A stretch of 64,000 nucleotides of DNA, from assembly GCF_000757825.1 (NCBI RefSeq), contig NZ_CP009451.1, positions 310,001-374,000 on the forward strand. The letters are read 5' to 3'. The notes beneath the pieces are model-generated. The model did no database searches. It had not been told where the DNA came from and saw only the letters and a program-made list of their open reading frames with translations. Positions within the stretch are counted from its first letter, which is position 1, and each line of letters begins with the position of its first letter. The DNA comes from Cedecea neteri (GTDB taxonomy: Bacteria > Pseudomonadota > Gammaproteobacteria > Enterobacterales > Enterobacteriaceae). Below are positions 27,133 through 36,476 of the stretch, piece after piece. Both the position numbers and the translations under genes were made by a program.

Positions 27133-27813
27133 TTAACTCAGCTTGAGTTGCCGAGCCTGGTGCAGCATATGAAGCGTTATCTGACGAACCTCTTTCTGAC
27201 TTGCGGCGATGTGGTCGTGTAATCGGGTCTGTGCCTCCTCAAGGTTGCGGTCCCACACGGCGAGCAGGATTTGCCCATGTTCGGCGTACGTCGCACTGAC
27301 GCGAGGCTGACGGGTAAAGTCCAGCCTGCGCACAATACGGATTTTCTCGGTGATATCCCGGTGAACCCTGGCCATTTCAGGGTTGCCCGCCGCAGACACC
27401 AGCGTCATGTGAAAAGCCTCGTCATACGGCGCGACGTTGATGCCCTCGTCGAGCGGCGGTTCCTCCAGCCAGAACTGCTTCAACGCCTGCAGTGGCAGCG
27501 GGCATACGGAGTCAGCCCGCTGGCAAAGCCGTTTCACCGCCTCCAGCTCCAGCACGATGCGCAGATCGTAAAGCGATTCGAGATGATCGAAGTCCACCGC
27601 CCGGATCTGCCAGCCGCTGCGGGGCTGCACGTCGACATAACCTTCCTGCTGCAGGGCATAAAGCGCCTGGCGAACCGGCGTGCGGCTGGCGCTCATGCGG
27701 TCGGCAATTTCGTTTTCGCTAAAGCGGTCGCCCGGCAGCAGGAGAAAGTCGAAGATTTCCTGCTTTAGCTGCTGGTATATGCGTTCGGCTACGGCTTCTG
27801 GTCGCTTTGGCAT
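27133..27813 (-). CDS. GntR-family (FCD/FadR-type) regulator of the urea operon
   Basis: 226 residues from the ATG at 27813 (MPKRPEAVAERI). An N-terminal winged helix (about 10-75; ENEIADRMSASRTPVRQALYALQQEGYV) is followed by an all-helical FCD effector domain with conserved Asp/His positions (YDEAFHMTLVSAAGNPEM, YAEHGQILLAVWDRNLEEAQTRLHDHI) that usually bind a metal and a small ligand. It lies between urea carboxylase (4 bases away) and urtA, so it probably reports a pathway metabolite to this operon. The ligand is inferred only. Confidence 0.88.
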   Translation of the reverse strand: MPKRPEAVAERIYQQLKQEIFDFLLLPGDRFSENEIADRMSASRTPVRQALYALQQEGYVDVQPRSGWQIRAVDFDHLESLYDLRIVLELEAVKRLCQRADSVCPLPLQALKQFWLEEPPLDEGINVAPYDEAFHMTLVSAAGNPEMARVHRDITEKIRIVRRLDFTRQPRVSATYAEHGQILLAVWDRNLEEAQTRLHDHIAASQKEVRQITLHMLHQARQLKLS

Positions 27814-27817
27814 AGGC

Positions 27818-30800
27818 CTACACCGCCTCCAGCCACAGCAGCGCATCCCCCGGCCCCACCGGTCGGCCCTGCTGGCACTGAATGCGCACGACTTTGCCGT
27901 CGCACGGCGCGCTGACTAATAGCTCCATCTTCATCGCCTCCACGACGATCAGCGGTTCGCCCTGCTTTACGCTCTGGCCCGGCTCAACGAGGATTTTCCA
28001 GATATTGCCGTTCAGGTCGGCGCTGACGAGTTGGCCGGCCTGTTCTTCCTCCGGCATAGCCGTCGCCATCAGCGCGCTCTCCACCGCCGCGCTTTCCTGT
28101 TCCTTCCAGTGCGCCACTTCGCTCAGGAAGGCCTCCTGCTGGCGGCTACGGAAAGCGGTAATATCGTCGGCATTGTCCGCAAGGAAGCGGCTATATTCGG
28201 CAAAATCGAAATCAACCTCTTCGATCTCCACCTGCGCACGCCCTTCACGAAATGCCGTGCGGAACGTGGTCAGCTCTTCTTCACTCACCGGGTAGAAACG
28301 CACCTGGTCGAAGAACTTGAGCAGCCACGGCTCGTCGCCAAACTGTTCGTTTTTGAGGAATTTGTTCCAGATAGGCAGCGTGCGCCCCACCAGCTGATAA
28401 CCTCCTGGAGAGTCCATGCCGTAGATGCACATATACATGCCGCCGATGCCCACCGTGCCTTCTGCGGTCCAGGTACGCGCCGGGTTGTACTTCGAACTCA
28501 GCAGGCGGTGACGCGGGTCAAGCGGCACGGCACAAGGCGCGCCGAGATAGACATCGCCCAGCCCGAGCACCAGGTAGCTGGCATCAAACAGGATCTGCTT
28601 CACCTCGTCACGGCTTTGCAGCCCGTTGGTGCGCTGAATAAAGTCCACGTTGTTCGGCAGCCACGGGGCGTCTTCCCGCACCGTTTGCTGGTAGCGCTCC
28701 ACCGCCGCCAGCGTGGCGCTGTCTTCAAAAGCCAGCGGCAGATGCACAATGCGCGAAGGAATTTTCAGGCGAGTCACATCGCCAAGCTGTTTCTCAACGC
28801 TCAGCAGCAGAGTCAGCAGCTGGTTTTGGGAGATACGCTGGCTGTCATAACGGATCTGCAGCGAGCGAACGCCGGGAGAAAGCTCCTCAACACCCGTTTG
28901 CGCCGCCTGGTTAATCGCCTTCATCAGCAGATAAATACGCAGGCGCAGCGCCAGGTCGAGCACGTTATCGCCGTATTCGATCAACACATAGTTGTCGCCC
29001 GCCTGACGGTAAACCACCGCCGGCAGGGCTCCCTGAGCAGGGATTTCCGCCAGGATCGCCGCGCTGGTCGTCGCGCCTGGTGCAATAGAAGGATGCAGGT
29101 CCGGCAGGCTTGCCCCGGCACACAGGTTGGTCACCGCCACCTGTTGGGCGATTTCCAGAGACTGCGCGTGTTCAAAGCTAATGGCGTGAAAACGAATCCG
29201 GTCACCCGGCTTCACCTGCCCGACTTTCCACAATTCCGCTTTGGCAATAGTCACCGGGCAGACAAACCCGCCGAGGCTTGGGCCGTCACGCGTCAGGATC
29301 ACCGGGAAGTCGCCGGTAAAGTTCACCGCGCCGATGGCGTATTCACAGTCGTGCACGTTGGAAGGATGCAGCCCGGCCTCACCGCCGTCGGCTCTGGTCC
29401 ACTCCGGCTTGGGCCCGACAAGGCGCACCCCGAGGCGGTTAGAGTTGTAGTGAACCTGCCATTCGGCGTTGAAAAAGGTTTCCATCGACTCAGGCGTAAA
29501 GAAGTCCGGCGCGCCGTGCGGCCCGTAGAGCACGCCAATCTCCCATATCTCGCCGTACTGCGGGATCAGCGCGGGTTCCGGCGCCTGCGGCAGGCTAATC
29601 GGCGCAGGCGTAGTGCAGGCTGGCAGGCAAGGCTGAGAGATGGGCAGCACGTCCGCGACGCGCAATGTGCGCCCCGCATGTCCGCCAAACTGGCCGAGCG
29701 CAAAGGTAGAGCGACTGCCGAGATACACCGGCACGTCAAAACCGTTGCGTACCGCCAGATAGGTGCGGCAGCCGCTGCTGGCTCTGCCCAGGGTGAGGAT
29801 CTGCCCCGCTTTCACCACCGTTGGCTGCCAGAAGGTCACCGGCTGGTCATCAAGCCGTGCCGGGCAAGGTGCGCCGGTCAGCGCGATGGTGGCTTCGCTG
29901 TGGAAGCGCAGCGTCGGCCCCTGCAGGGTAAACTCCAGCCCGGCGGCGGAAGGATGGTTACCGACGATGCGGTTCGCCAGACGGAAGGCAAAATCATCCA
30001 TCGGCCCCGACGGCGGCACGCCGATATCCCAATATCCGAGGCGGCCAGGGCTGTCCTGAATGCTGCTCCAGGTGCCAGGCTCCAGCACTTCCACGGCCTG
30101 CGCCTGATAGCTCACGCTATCGAGCAGGCGCGTCCACATCACCCCGGCCTTAAACTCCGGCAGACGAACTATCTGCCGCAGATAATCCAGATTGGTGGCG
30201 ATCCCGTGCAGCCTCGTCGCCGCCAGCGCGTCGTTCAGTATACTTAACGCCTGCAGGCGGTCTGCACCGTAAACGATGATCTTGGCGATCATCGGATCGT
30301 AGAAAGCGCTAACTTCGCTACCGGTGCTGACCCAGCCGTCAACCCGTACGCCCTCTGGAAAATAAACGTCGGTCAATACGCCCGGCGAAGGCTGGAAGTT
30401 TTTCAGCGCGTCTTCGGCGTAAATGCGAACTTCGATAGCCGCGCCCTGCGGCGCTGCGGCCATTTTTTGCCAGTCCGGGGAAGCCTCTGCCGCCACCAGC
30501 ACCATGCATTCGATCAGATCCAGGCCGGTTACGCACTCGGTCACCGGGTGCTCAACCTGCAGCCGCGTGTTGACTTCCAGGAAGTAGAAAGCATCGCGTG
30601 CCGCGTCATAAATAAACTCTACGGTTCCCGCGCTGCGGTAGTTAACGGATTCACCCAGCGCCACCGCCGCACGATGCAGCGCCTCACGCGTTGCCTGTGG
30701 AAGATTGGGCGCGGGCGTTTCCTCGACCACTTTCTGGTTACGGCGCTGCAGCGAGCAGTCACGTTCTCCGAGGGCCACAACCTTGCCCTTCCCGTCGCCA

Positions 30801-31438
30801 AAGATTTGCACTTCCAGGTGGCGAGCTTTGTCGACAAAGCGCTCGATAAACACGCCATCGTCGCTGAAAAACTGCGCCCCCATGCGCTTGACGCTTTCCC
30901 AGGCTTCAAGCAATGCCGTTTCGCTGTCGCAGCGGGTCAGGCCAATCCCTCCCCCGCCCGCCGTGGTTTTTAGCATCACCGGATAACCAATTTCCGCCGC
31001 CGCCAGCTGCGCATCTGCAAGCGATGTCAGCAGCCCGGTGCCCGGCGTCATCGGCACGTCCACGCCGGAGGCCAGCTCACGAGCCCGGTGTTTGAGGCCG
31101 AAATCGCTGATTTGCTGCGCCGTTGGTCCGATAAATACGATCCCAGCCGCTTCGCAGGCCTCGGCAAATTCGGCGCGTTCTGAAAGAAAACCGTAGCCGG
31201 GGAAAATTGCCTCCGCGCCGCTCTCTTTTGCCGCCGCCAGTATTTTTTCGATATTCAGATAGGTGTCGCTGGCTTTATCTCCACCAAGCGCCATCGCCAT
31301 ATCGGCGTCAATGACGTGCTGCGCGCTGGCGTCCGCGTCGGAATAAACGGCCACGCTGGTAATGCTCATTTTTTTCAGCGTGCGGATAGCACGACAGGCA
31401 ATTTCGCCGCGGTTGGCAATTAAGACTTTGCTAAACAT
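27818..31438 (-). CDS. biotin-dependent urea carboxylase
   Basis: 1206 residues from the ATG at 31438, behind AAGGAGAGG. Domains in order: biotin carboxylase (1-450; MFSKVLIANRGEIACRAIRT, KTTAGGGGIGL ATP loop, EVNTRLQVEHPVTE), a KipA-type carboxyltransferase half (about 480-790), a KipI-type half (about 800-1010), and a biotin carrier domain with EAMKMELL, biotinylated at about Lys1170. It carboxylates urea to allophanate using ATP and bicarbonate. Many relatives prefer guanidine, but the urt transporter and the absence of a guanidine riboswitch favour urea here. It begins 10 bases after allophanate hydrolase. Confidence 0.93.
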   Translation of the reverse strand: MFSKVLIANRGEIACRAIRTLKKMSITSVAVYSDADASAQHVIDADMAMALGGDKASDTYLNIEKILAAAKESGAEAIFPGYGFLSERAEFAEACEAAGIVFIGPTAQQISDFGLKHRARELASGVDVPMTPGTGLLTSLADAQLAAAEIGYPVMLKTTAGGGGIGLTRCDSETALLEAWESVKRMGAQFFSDDGVFIERFVDKARHLEVQIFGDGKGKVVALGERDCSLQRRNQKVVEETPAPNLPQATREALHRAAVALGESVNYRSAGTVEFIYDAARDAFYFLEVNTRLQVEHPVTECVTGLDLIECMVLVAAEASPDWQKMAAAPQGAAIEVRIYAEDALKNFQPSPGVLTDVYFPEGVRVDGWVSTGSEVSAFYDPMIAKIIVYGADRLQALSILNDALAATRLHGIATNLDYLRQIVRLPEFKAGVMWTRLLDSVSYQAQAVEVLEPGTWSSIQDSPGRLGYWDIGVPPSGPMDDFAFRLANRIVGNHPSAAGLEFTLQGPTLRFHSEATIALTGAPCPARLDDQPVTFWQPTVVKAGQILTLGRASSGCRTYLAVRNGFDVPVYLGSRSTFALGQFGGHAGRTLRVADVLPISQPCLPACTTPAPISLPQAPEPALIPQYGEIWEIGVLYGPHGAPDFFTPESMETFFNAEWQVHYNSNRLGVRLVGPKPEWTRADGGEAGLHPSNVHDCEYAIGAVNFTGDFPVILTRDGPSLGGFVCPVTIAKAELWKVGQVKPGDRIRFHAISFEHAQSLEIAQQVAVTNLCAGASLPDLHPSIAPGATTSAAILAEIPAQGALPAVVYRQAGDNYVLIEYGDNVLDLALRLRIYLLMKAINQAAQTGVEELSPGVRSLQIRYDSQRISQNQLLTLLLSVEKQLGDVTRLKIPSRIVHLPLAFEDSATLAAVERYQQTVREDAPWLPNNVDFIQRTNGLQSRDEVKQILFDASYLVLGLGDVYLGAPCAVPLDPRHRLLSSKYNPARTWTAEGTVGIGGMYMCIYGMDSPGGYQLVGRTLPIWNKFLKNEQFGDEPWLLKFFDQVRFYPVSEEELTTFRTAFREGRAQVEIEEVDFDFAEYSRFLADNADDITAFRSRQQEAFLSEVAHWKEQESAAVESALMATAMPEEEQAGQLVSADLNGNIWKILVEPGQSVKQGEPLIVVEAMKMELLVSAPCDGKVVRIQCQQGRPVGPGDALLWLEAV

Positions 31439-31448
31439 ATTCCTCTCC

Positions 31449-33245
31449 TTAAGCGCCAGGTTGACGAGCCAGCCAGGCTTTCCAGCCGCCCCATGGGGTA
31501 ATGTCCGTGGCGCCTTCTGTCGCGCACGGTTCACAAATAAAGCCCTTCACGCTGCGCCCGTCCTGCAAGGCCAGCGTGCCGATCCCCAACGGCGCGGGAA
31601 TTTCAGCAACAAACTCACCGAAGCGTGCGAGCGGGATATCCCAAAGCTCAACGGCAATCGGCTGCCCTTCAGTGGCGCGAACCAGGCCAGGCTTCGGCGG
31701 CTGGGTATTGGCCAGGGCATACAGGCGATAGGTATCCGCCGTGTGGGTTTCTTCGACAAACACGGCATTGCGGCTGGTTAACTGATGATTGAGCGGCATA
31801 CCACGCAGATGAGCGCCCACCACCGCTACGCGCACGTAACCATCGGCAGGCGTGCAGGTCTGAGCGGCGGGCAGTTTCAGCGCTGTTGCTCCGGCGGGGA
31901 GATCAAGCTGAGTCTGCCATTGCGCGCCAAAGTGGCTAAGCGCGGCATCATGCCAGGCAGGCGCGATAAGCGTAATTCCCGCTGGCAGGCCATCAGCACG
32001 GAAATCCGCCGGCAGCGCCAGTGCGCTCAGGTCAGCAAGGTTGGTAAAGTTGGTGTAGGTGCCAAACTGCGAGTTGTAGCGTACGGGCTCGTCGCGCATT
32101 TCGGCCAGCGTATGGATCGTTGGCGACGTCGGCACCACAAGGGCGTCAAACAACGCAAGCTGCTGGTTAATACGGCGAGCCAGTTCGGCGCGGGTATATT
32201 CGGCCTGCCACGCATCGCAGGCCGTGAAGCTCAGGCCGCTGGCGACGATGCCGCGCACGGTGGGGTCCATGGCATCAGGATGTTTTTCGAGGATCTCTTT
32301 CACCGCGACGGTGCGCTCGGCCACCCACGCCCCGTTATAAAGCTGTTCTGCAAGACGGGTAAAATCACTGAAATCCACGGCGACCAGCTCTGCCCCCATC
32401 GCCATTAATCTTTCCAGCGCCCGCTGAAAAGCCTCCTCGCTGTGTTTGTCGCCAAAGAAGTTCAGTCGGTCTGGAATAGCAAAGCGCAGGCGCGGGCTAA
32501 AGCGAGCCGGGGCGGTATTAGGATTGCTGCGGGAATAAGGATCGAGCGGATCGTACCCCCCGGCTACATTTGCGAGCAGGGCTGCATCCGCCGCCGAGTG
32601 GGCAAAAATCGAAACACAGTCGTTGAGGCGGCAGGCCGGGACGACACCAGCGGTAGAGAGCCAGCCTTTGGTGGGTTTTAAACCGACGATATTATTGAAC
32701 CCGGCAGGAACGCGCCCGGAGCCTGCGGTGTCCGTCCCCAAAGAGAAACAAACCAGCCCGCGAGCCACCACGGAAGCGGAGCCTGAACTCGAGCCGCCGC
32801 TGACGTAATCCGGGTTGAAGCTGTTAACCACCGCGCCATAGGGAGAGCGAGTGCCGACCAGGCCAGTCGCAAACTGGTCGAGATTAGTTTTGCCCACCAC
32901 AATAGCCCCGGCGGCGCGAAGGCGCGCAATTACCGTGGCATCGTCAGTGGGATGATAAGTAAATACCGGGCAGGCTGCGCTGGTGGGCATCCCGGCCACA
33001 TCAATATTGTCTTTAACCGCAAACGGCACGCCAAATAACGGGAAATCCGCCGGTGTTTTATCCTCGTCATTAATGGCCTGCAATAATGAATTTATTTGCG
33101 CAGTTATTTGCTGTTCGCTGGCGATATATATCCAGGCATTATCCTGCCGTGAGATATTGGCCATTAATTGCTGATAAGCCCCCAGGAGCAAATGAGGCTG
33201 TTGCTGGTAATCGGTAATCCACTGCGACAAGAGAGCGACTGGCAT
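31449..33245 (-). CDS. atzF: allophanate hydrolase (amidase-signature enzyme)
   Basis: 598 residues from the ATG at 33245. The amidase-signature domain has the triad Lys78 (AVKDN), cis-Ser152 (SGGSSSGSA) and Ser176 (TDTAGSGRVP). A C-terminal domain of about 130 residues (VRVAVVGAHLRGMPLNHQL to GGWKAWLARQ) is typical of allophanate hydrolases. It converts allophanate to ammonia and CO2, the second step of urease-independent urea use. First gene of the operon, about 31 bases after the predicted sigma-54 transcription start. An upstream in-frame start would overlap the promoter region. Confidence 0.93.
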   Translation of the reverse strand: MPVALLSQWITDYQQQPHLLLGAYQQLMANISRQDNAWIYIASEQQITAQINSLLQAINDEDKTPADFPLFGVPFAVKDNIDVAGMPTSAACPVFTYHPTDDATVIARLRAAGAIVVGKTNLDQFATGLVGTRSPYGAVVNSFNPDYVSGGSSSGSASVVARGLVCFSLGTDTAGSGRVPAGFNNIVGLKPTKGWLSTAGVVPACRLNDCVSIFAHSAADAALLANVAGGYDPLDPYSRSNPNTAPARFSPRLRFAIPDRLNFFGDKHSEEAFQRALERLMAMGAELVAVDFSDFTRLAEQLYNGAWVAERTVAVKEILEKHPDAMDPTVRGIVASGLSFTACDAWQAEYTRAELARRINQQLALFDALVVPTSPTIHTLAEMRDEPVRYNSQFGTYTNFTNLADLSALALPADFRADGLPAGITLIAPAWHDAALSHFGAQWQTQLDLPAGATALKLPAAQTCTPADGYVRVAVVGAHLRGMPLNHQLTSRNAVFVEETHTADTYRLYALANTQPPKPGLVRATEGQPIAVELWDIPLARFGEFVAEIPAPLGIGTLALQDGRSVKGFICEPCATEGATDITPWGGWKAWLARQPGA

Positions 33246-33286
33246 AAGCTGGAATCCCACCTGGTATACAAGATGGAATAGATAAA

Positions 33287-33301
33287 GCAATTACGATGCC
33301 A
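33287..33301 (-). promoter_or_regulatory. sigma-54 (RpoN) type -24/-12 promoter of the urea operon
   Basis: Minus strand: TGGCATCGTAATTGC, matching TGGCAY-N5-TTGC at all conserved positions, with the required 10 bases between GG and GC. Transcription would begin near 33276. Such promoters need an AAA+ activator; for urea use this is normally NtrC under nitrogen limitation. Confidence 0.75.
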
Positions 33302-33365
33302 TGTTTAGTTAGCTAATGATTAGCAAGGAGTTTTAATCAATAAATAAGATTTTGTTATATTTAAC

Positions 33366-33380
33366 GCACCGTGGCGGCGC
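33366..33380. promoter_or_regulatory. NtrC-like binding site
   Basis: GCACCGTGGCGGCGC resembles the NtrC dyad GCACY-N5-RGTGC with one mismatch. It is centred about 97 bases upstream of the predicted sigma-54 start, a usual distance for NtrC enhancers. A single weak site, so only suggestive. Confidence 0.4.
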
Positions 33381-33421
33381 ATTGTTTTAGTGCGAGTGAA
33401 TAATTAAGGGGATATATTTAG

Positions 33422-33442
33422 CGGCGAATGCAATGCGTTCGC
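33422..33442 (-). terminator. hairpin downstream of the oxidoreductase gene
   Basis: GGCGAATGC and GCGTTCGCC form a 9-bp stem (one G-T pair) around AAT. On the minus strand it follows the dehydrogenase stop by 12 bases and is succeeded by an AT-rich run, so it may end that transcript before the urea promoter. Confidence 0.5.
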
Positions 33443-33454
33443 CACCAATAAAAC

Positions 33455-34327
33455 TTATTGCCCGCTACGGCGAGCGGACACCGTGGCTAAAGCCGCCCAG
33501 TCGAGCTGTTCATCACCGTGGGCAAGAGCATCAAGATAGTTATCTCGCAATACGCCCGCAAAACCCATCGGCACATTTTTACTTTCTGCCGCCTGCTGCG
33601 CCAGACGCACGTCTTTCAGCCCAAGTTTCATGGTAAAACCTGCCGGGCTGTAGCGTGACTCGGCAATCATCGCCCCATAGTTTTTATAGGCCGGGGCGGC
33701 AAACAAGGTGCTGGTCAACATGCCGAGGAAATCCCCCGCTGTAACGTCATAAGCGCCGACCAGAGCAGATGATTCCCCCATCGCTTCAATGGCGCTGGCC
33801 AGCATAAAGTTAGCCGCCAGTTTCACCGCCGCTGCCTGCTCCGGCCTGTCGCCAAAGCGCCAGGTTTTCTGCCCCAGAACATCAAAGATCGGCTGCACGC
33901 TGTCCAGCAGTTCCGCTGGCCCGGCGGTAAGAATGTTCAGGTTACCCGCAGCTGCCACGTCCACGCGCCCCAGCACAGGCGCAGCGATATAACGCTGCCC
34001 GCCAGCGTCGGCCTTTTCAGCCATTTCATTGGTAAAGGCAACGGAAACGGTGGCCATGTTGATCCAGATAGCGCCCTTCGGCAGCGCGGCAAGCGCGCCC
34101 TGATCGATAATCACGCGGCGGCTGGTATCGTCGTCGGCCAGCATAGTTATCAGCACTTCGCTGTCGGTAAACTCAGCCGGCGTGGCTACAACTGTCGCCC
34201 CTTTTGCTTTTAAAGCTTCCGCAGGCGCCTGAGAACGGTTCCACACGGCAACCTGATGCCCGGCTTTCAGCAGATTTTCTGCCATCGGCTGGCCCATTCC
34301 GCCCAGCCCGATAAATCCAATACGCAT
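33455..34327 (-). CDS. NAD(P)-dependent beta-hydroxyacid dehydrogenase family oxidoreductase
   Basis: 290 residues. The N-terminal Rossmann motif GFIGLGGMGQPMA (4-16) and the catalytic-lysine segment AAVKLAANFMLASAIEAMGE (about 165-185) place it with 3-hydroxyisobutyrate / 6-phosphogluconate-like dehydrogenases and glyoxylate/succinic semialdehyde reductases. The substrate cannot be told from sequence. It is preceded on the same strand by the ydcY homologue (12 bases), so those two may form a short transcript. Confidence 0.85.
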   Translation of the reverse strand: MRIGFIGLGGMGQPMAENLLKAGHQVAVWNRSQAPAEALKAKGATVVATPAEFTDSEVLITMLADDDTSRRVIIDQGALAALPKGAIWINMATVSVAFTNEMAEKADAGGQRYIAAPVLGRVDVAAAGNLNILTAGPAELLDSVQPIFDVLGQKTWRFGDRPEQAAAVKLAANFMLASAIEAMGESSALVGAYDVTAGDFLGMLTSTLFAAPAYKNYGAMIAESRYSPAGFTMKLGLKDVRLAQQAAESKNVPMGFAGVLRDNYLDALAHGDEQLDWAALATVSARRSGQ

Positions 34328-34339
34328 AATAACTCCCGG

Positions 34340-34573
34340 CTAGATAATGGTGCCGCTGCGCGTTAACTGCTCGCGGCGCTCTTCGGTTTCTTCTCTGTGG
34401 TGATTGCCCTTGTGGGCAATGGCGATGCGCAGCCGCTGCTGTTGGGCATAGCGGTCTTCCCGCGTCAGCTCTGCGTCGTCGCTAAGTTCAATCAACAGTT
34501 CGTTCATGTGGGTGATGACGTCTGCGGCAATCGCCGCGTCTACGCGGCTGATAACGTCTGAAAGATGGGTCAT
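34340..34573 (-). CDS. ydcY: DUF2526 protein YdcY
   Basis: 77 residues, the same length as E. coli YdcY and similar along its whole length (VISRVDAAIAADVITHMNELLIELSDDAELTREDRY). It is highly charged and helical, with no membrane segment. Function unknown. Lies between the dehydrogenase and a repeat block. Confidence 0.9.
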   Translation of the reverse strand: MTHLSDVISRVDAAIAADVITHMNELLIELSDDAELTREDRYAQQQRLRIAIAHKGNHHREETEERREQLTRSGTII

Positions 34574-34596
34574 GGCGTGTTCCTTATCATGTTTTT

Positions 34597-34730
34597 CCCC
34601 TCACCCTAACCCTCTCCCCAGAGGGGAGAGGGAATAAGAAGAGAAACCCTTTCCTCATGGGGAGAGGGAATAAAAAGAGAAAGCATCCGTATTCCCCCTC
34701 TCCCTTCCAGGGAGAGGGCCGGGGTGAGGG
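34597..34730. repeat. composite G/C-rich palindromic intergenic repeat (REP/BIME-like)
   Basis: Opens CCCCTCACCCTAACCCTCTC, closes GGGAGAGGGCCGGGGTGAGGG, with AGAGGGGAGAGGGAATAA units and an AGAGAAA spacer twice in between. The ends are inverted copies of each other, so the whole block can fold back. Same family as 25646-25807. It separates ydcY from the upstream gene for a binding protein. Confidence 0.85.
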
Positions 34731-34740
34731 TTGGTACTGG

Positions 34741-36339
34741 TTAATCCAGCTTCGCTTTGGAGAAATCACTCCCGGCGAGGCTAACGGTATAACCGCTCAC
34801 GTTGCTGCGGGTCGCGTAGAAGGTTTTACCGTTCGCCAGCGCAATCCACGGCGCCTGCTGATAGTAAATTTCCTGCGCCTGCACATAGAGCTTCGCACGG
34901 GCGGCCGGGTCGCTGGTTAGCTTCGCCTTCTGCACCAGGGCGTCGTAGTTTTTGTCGCACCAGCGGGCAACGTTCGACCCACTGGCTACGCTGCCGCAGC
35001 CCAGCAGGGTATCGGCAAAGTTATCCGGGTCGCCGTTATCGGACATCCAGCCAAACAGCGCCGAGGAGTGCTCCCCTTTACGCATCCCGGCCAGATACTC
35101 GCCCCACTCAAAGGTAACGATTTTGGCGTTCACGCCCACTTTCGCCCAGTCGCTCTGAATCATCTCCGCAATGCGGCGCGAGTTAGGATTATACGGACGC
35201 TGCACCGGCATGGACCAGAGATCGGTATCAAAGCCCTTCTCCAGCCCGGCCTGCTTCAGCAGCGCTTTGGCTTTTTCCGGATCGTAGCCGTAGTCTTTCA
35301 GATCCTTGTCGTAGCCCAGCATGGTCGGCGGGATCGGTGATTTTGCCACCGAGCCGGAGCCCATAAAGATGGCGTTAACGATAGCTTTTTTGTCCACCGC
35401 GTAGTTCAGCGCCTGGCGAACCAGCGCGTTATCGAACGGCTTTTTGCTGGTGTTAAACGCCAGATAACCGACGTTCAGACCGTCAATGCTGTGCAGCGCC
35501 AGGTCTTTATTCGCCTTGATGGCGTCGAACTGTACCGGGCTTGGGGCCGGAATAATCTGGCATTCATTCTTCTGCAGCTTCGCCAGGCGGGTTTGCACGT
35601 TCGGGGTGATAGAGAAGATCAGATGTTTGGTCGGCACCTCGCCTTTCCAGTAGTCTGGGTTGGCGACGTAGCGAATCACGGAGTCAATTTTATAGTCCTG
35701 CAGCGCGTAAGGCCCGGTGCCGATTGGGTTGTTGTCCACCCGCTCAGGCGTGCCGGCTTTCAGCATCGCATCCGCGTACTCTGCAGACAGAATAGAGGCA
35801 AAGTCCATGCCCCAGTCGGCCAGGAACGCCGCGTTCGGCTCGCTCAGGGTGAACTGGACGTGGTAATCATCCAGCTTTTTAACGTCCACGATGAGCTTAT
35901 CGAGGCCCACATCGTTAAAGTATTCGTAGTTCGCCTGCGACACCTTGTGATACGGGTTGTTGGCGTCTTTCTGGCGCATGACCGAGAACACCACGTCATC
36001 GGCGTTAAAGTCTCGCGTTGGCTTAAAGAACTTGTTGCTGTTGAACTTCACGCCCTGGCGCAGGGTAAAGGTATAAGTTTTACCGTCCGGGCTGATTTTC
36101 CATTCCGTCGCCAGCGACGGTACCGGCGTATTGTCGGCCGGGTTGAAATCAATCAGGCGGTTATAAAGCGTTTGCGAGCTGGCAACAAAGCTTGGGCCGG
36201 AGCTGGCAATCTGCGGGTTAAAGGATTCAGGAGAGGCTTCGGAGCAGTAAACCAGCGTGCTGTTTGCCGCCGCCATCGCGCTTCCTGCCGGGAGGAGCGC
36301 GCTCAGCAGCAGGCCGAGGAGTGTTTTCCCTGTAGACAT
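34741..36339 (-). CDS. periplasmic peptide-binding protein (DppA-like, SBP family 5)
   Basis: 532 residues with a Sec signal peptide (1-24, ending AMAAA). The extracellular solute-binding family 5 fold is shown by TLVYCSEASPESFNPQIASSG, YTFTLRQGVKFNSNKFFKPTRDFNADDVVFSVMRQ and NNPIGTGPYALQDYK. It strongly resembles DppA, the dipeptide/haem binding protein. No permease or ATPase genes are next to it, so it is an orphan that may feed the chromosomal Dpp transporter or another one. The upstream gap (36340-36476) holds GCTTGCCA (36358) and its inverse TGGCAAGC (36428), a possible operator. Confidence 0.88.
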   Translation of the reverse strand: MSTGKTLLGLLLSALLPAGSAMAAANSTLVYCSEASPESFNPQIASSGPSFVASSQTLYNRLIDFNPADNTPVPSLATEWKISPDGKTYTFTLRQGVKFNSNKFFKPTRDFNADDVVFSVMRQKDANNPYHKVSQANYEYFNDVGLDKLIVDVKKLDDYHVQFTLSEPNAAFLADWGMDFASILSAEYADAMLKAGTPERVDNNPIGTGPYALQDYKIDSVIRYVANPDYWKGEVPTKHLIFSITPNVQTRLAKLQKNECQIIPAPSPVQFDAIKANKDLALHSIDGLNVGYLAFNTSKKPFDNALVRQALNYAVDKKAIVNAIFMGSGSVAKSPIPPTMLGYDKDLKDYGYDPEKAKALLKQAGLEKGFDTDLWSMPVQRPYNPNSRRIAEMIQSDWAKVGVNAKIVTFEWGEYLAGMRKGEHSSALFGWMSDNGDPDNFADTLLGCGSVASGSNVARWCDKNYDALVQKAKLTSDPAARAKLYVQAQEIYYQQAPWIALANGKTFYATRSNVSGYTVSLAGSDFSKAKLD

Positions 36340-36476
36340 ATCGTTTGCCTTTTATTTGCTTGCCAAATGGTTGAGCTACTTATTATTACTCACAGTAATA
36401 ACAGCACAGCCTGTAGCGACAAGCAAATGGCAAGCCTTCCCTTCTCTATACAATAGTGGCGGTTAACATGGGAGAC

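Noticed and set aside
28031..30247. 738-codon open frame on the plus strand
   Set aside because: It is antisense to the urea carboxylase gene. Its translation is rich in Arg, His and Gln with no recognisable domain, a typical shadow of high-GC coding sequence.
33246..33454. Guanidine-I (ykkC) riboswitch upstream of the urea carboxylase operon
   Set aside because: Looked for the conserved ykkC core segments; none are present. A sigma-54 promoter is seen instead.
35491..36456. 321-codon plus-strand frame
   Set aside because: Antisense to the DppA-like gene, without a ribosome binding site or domain.
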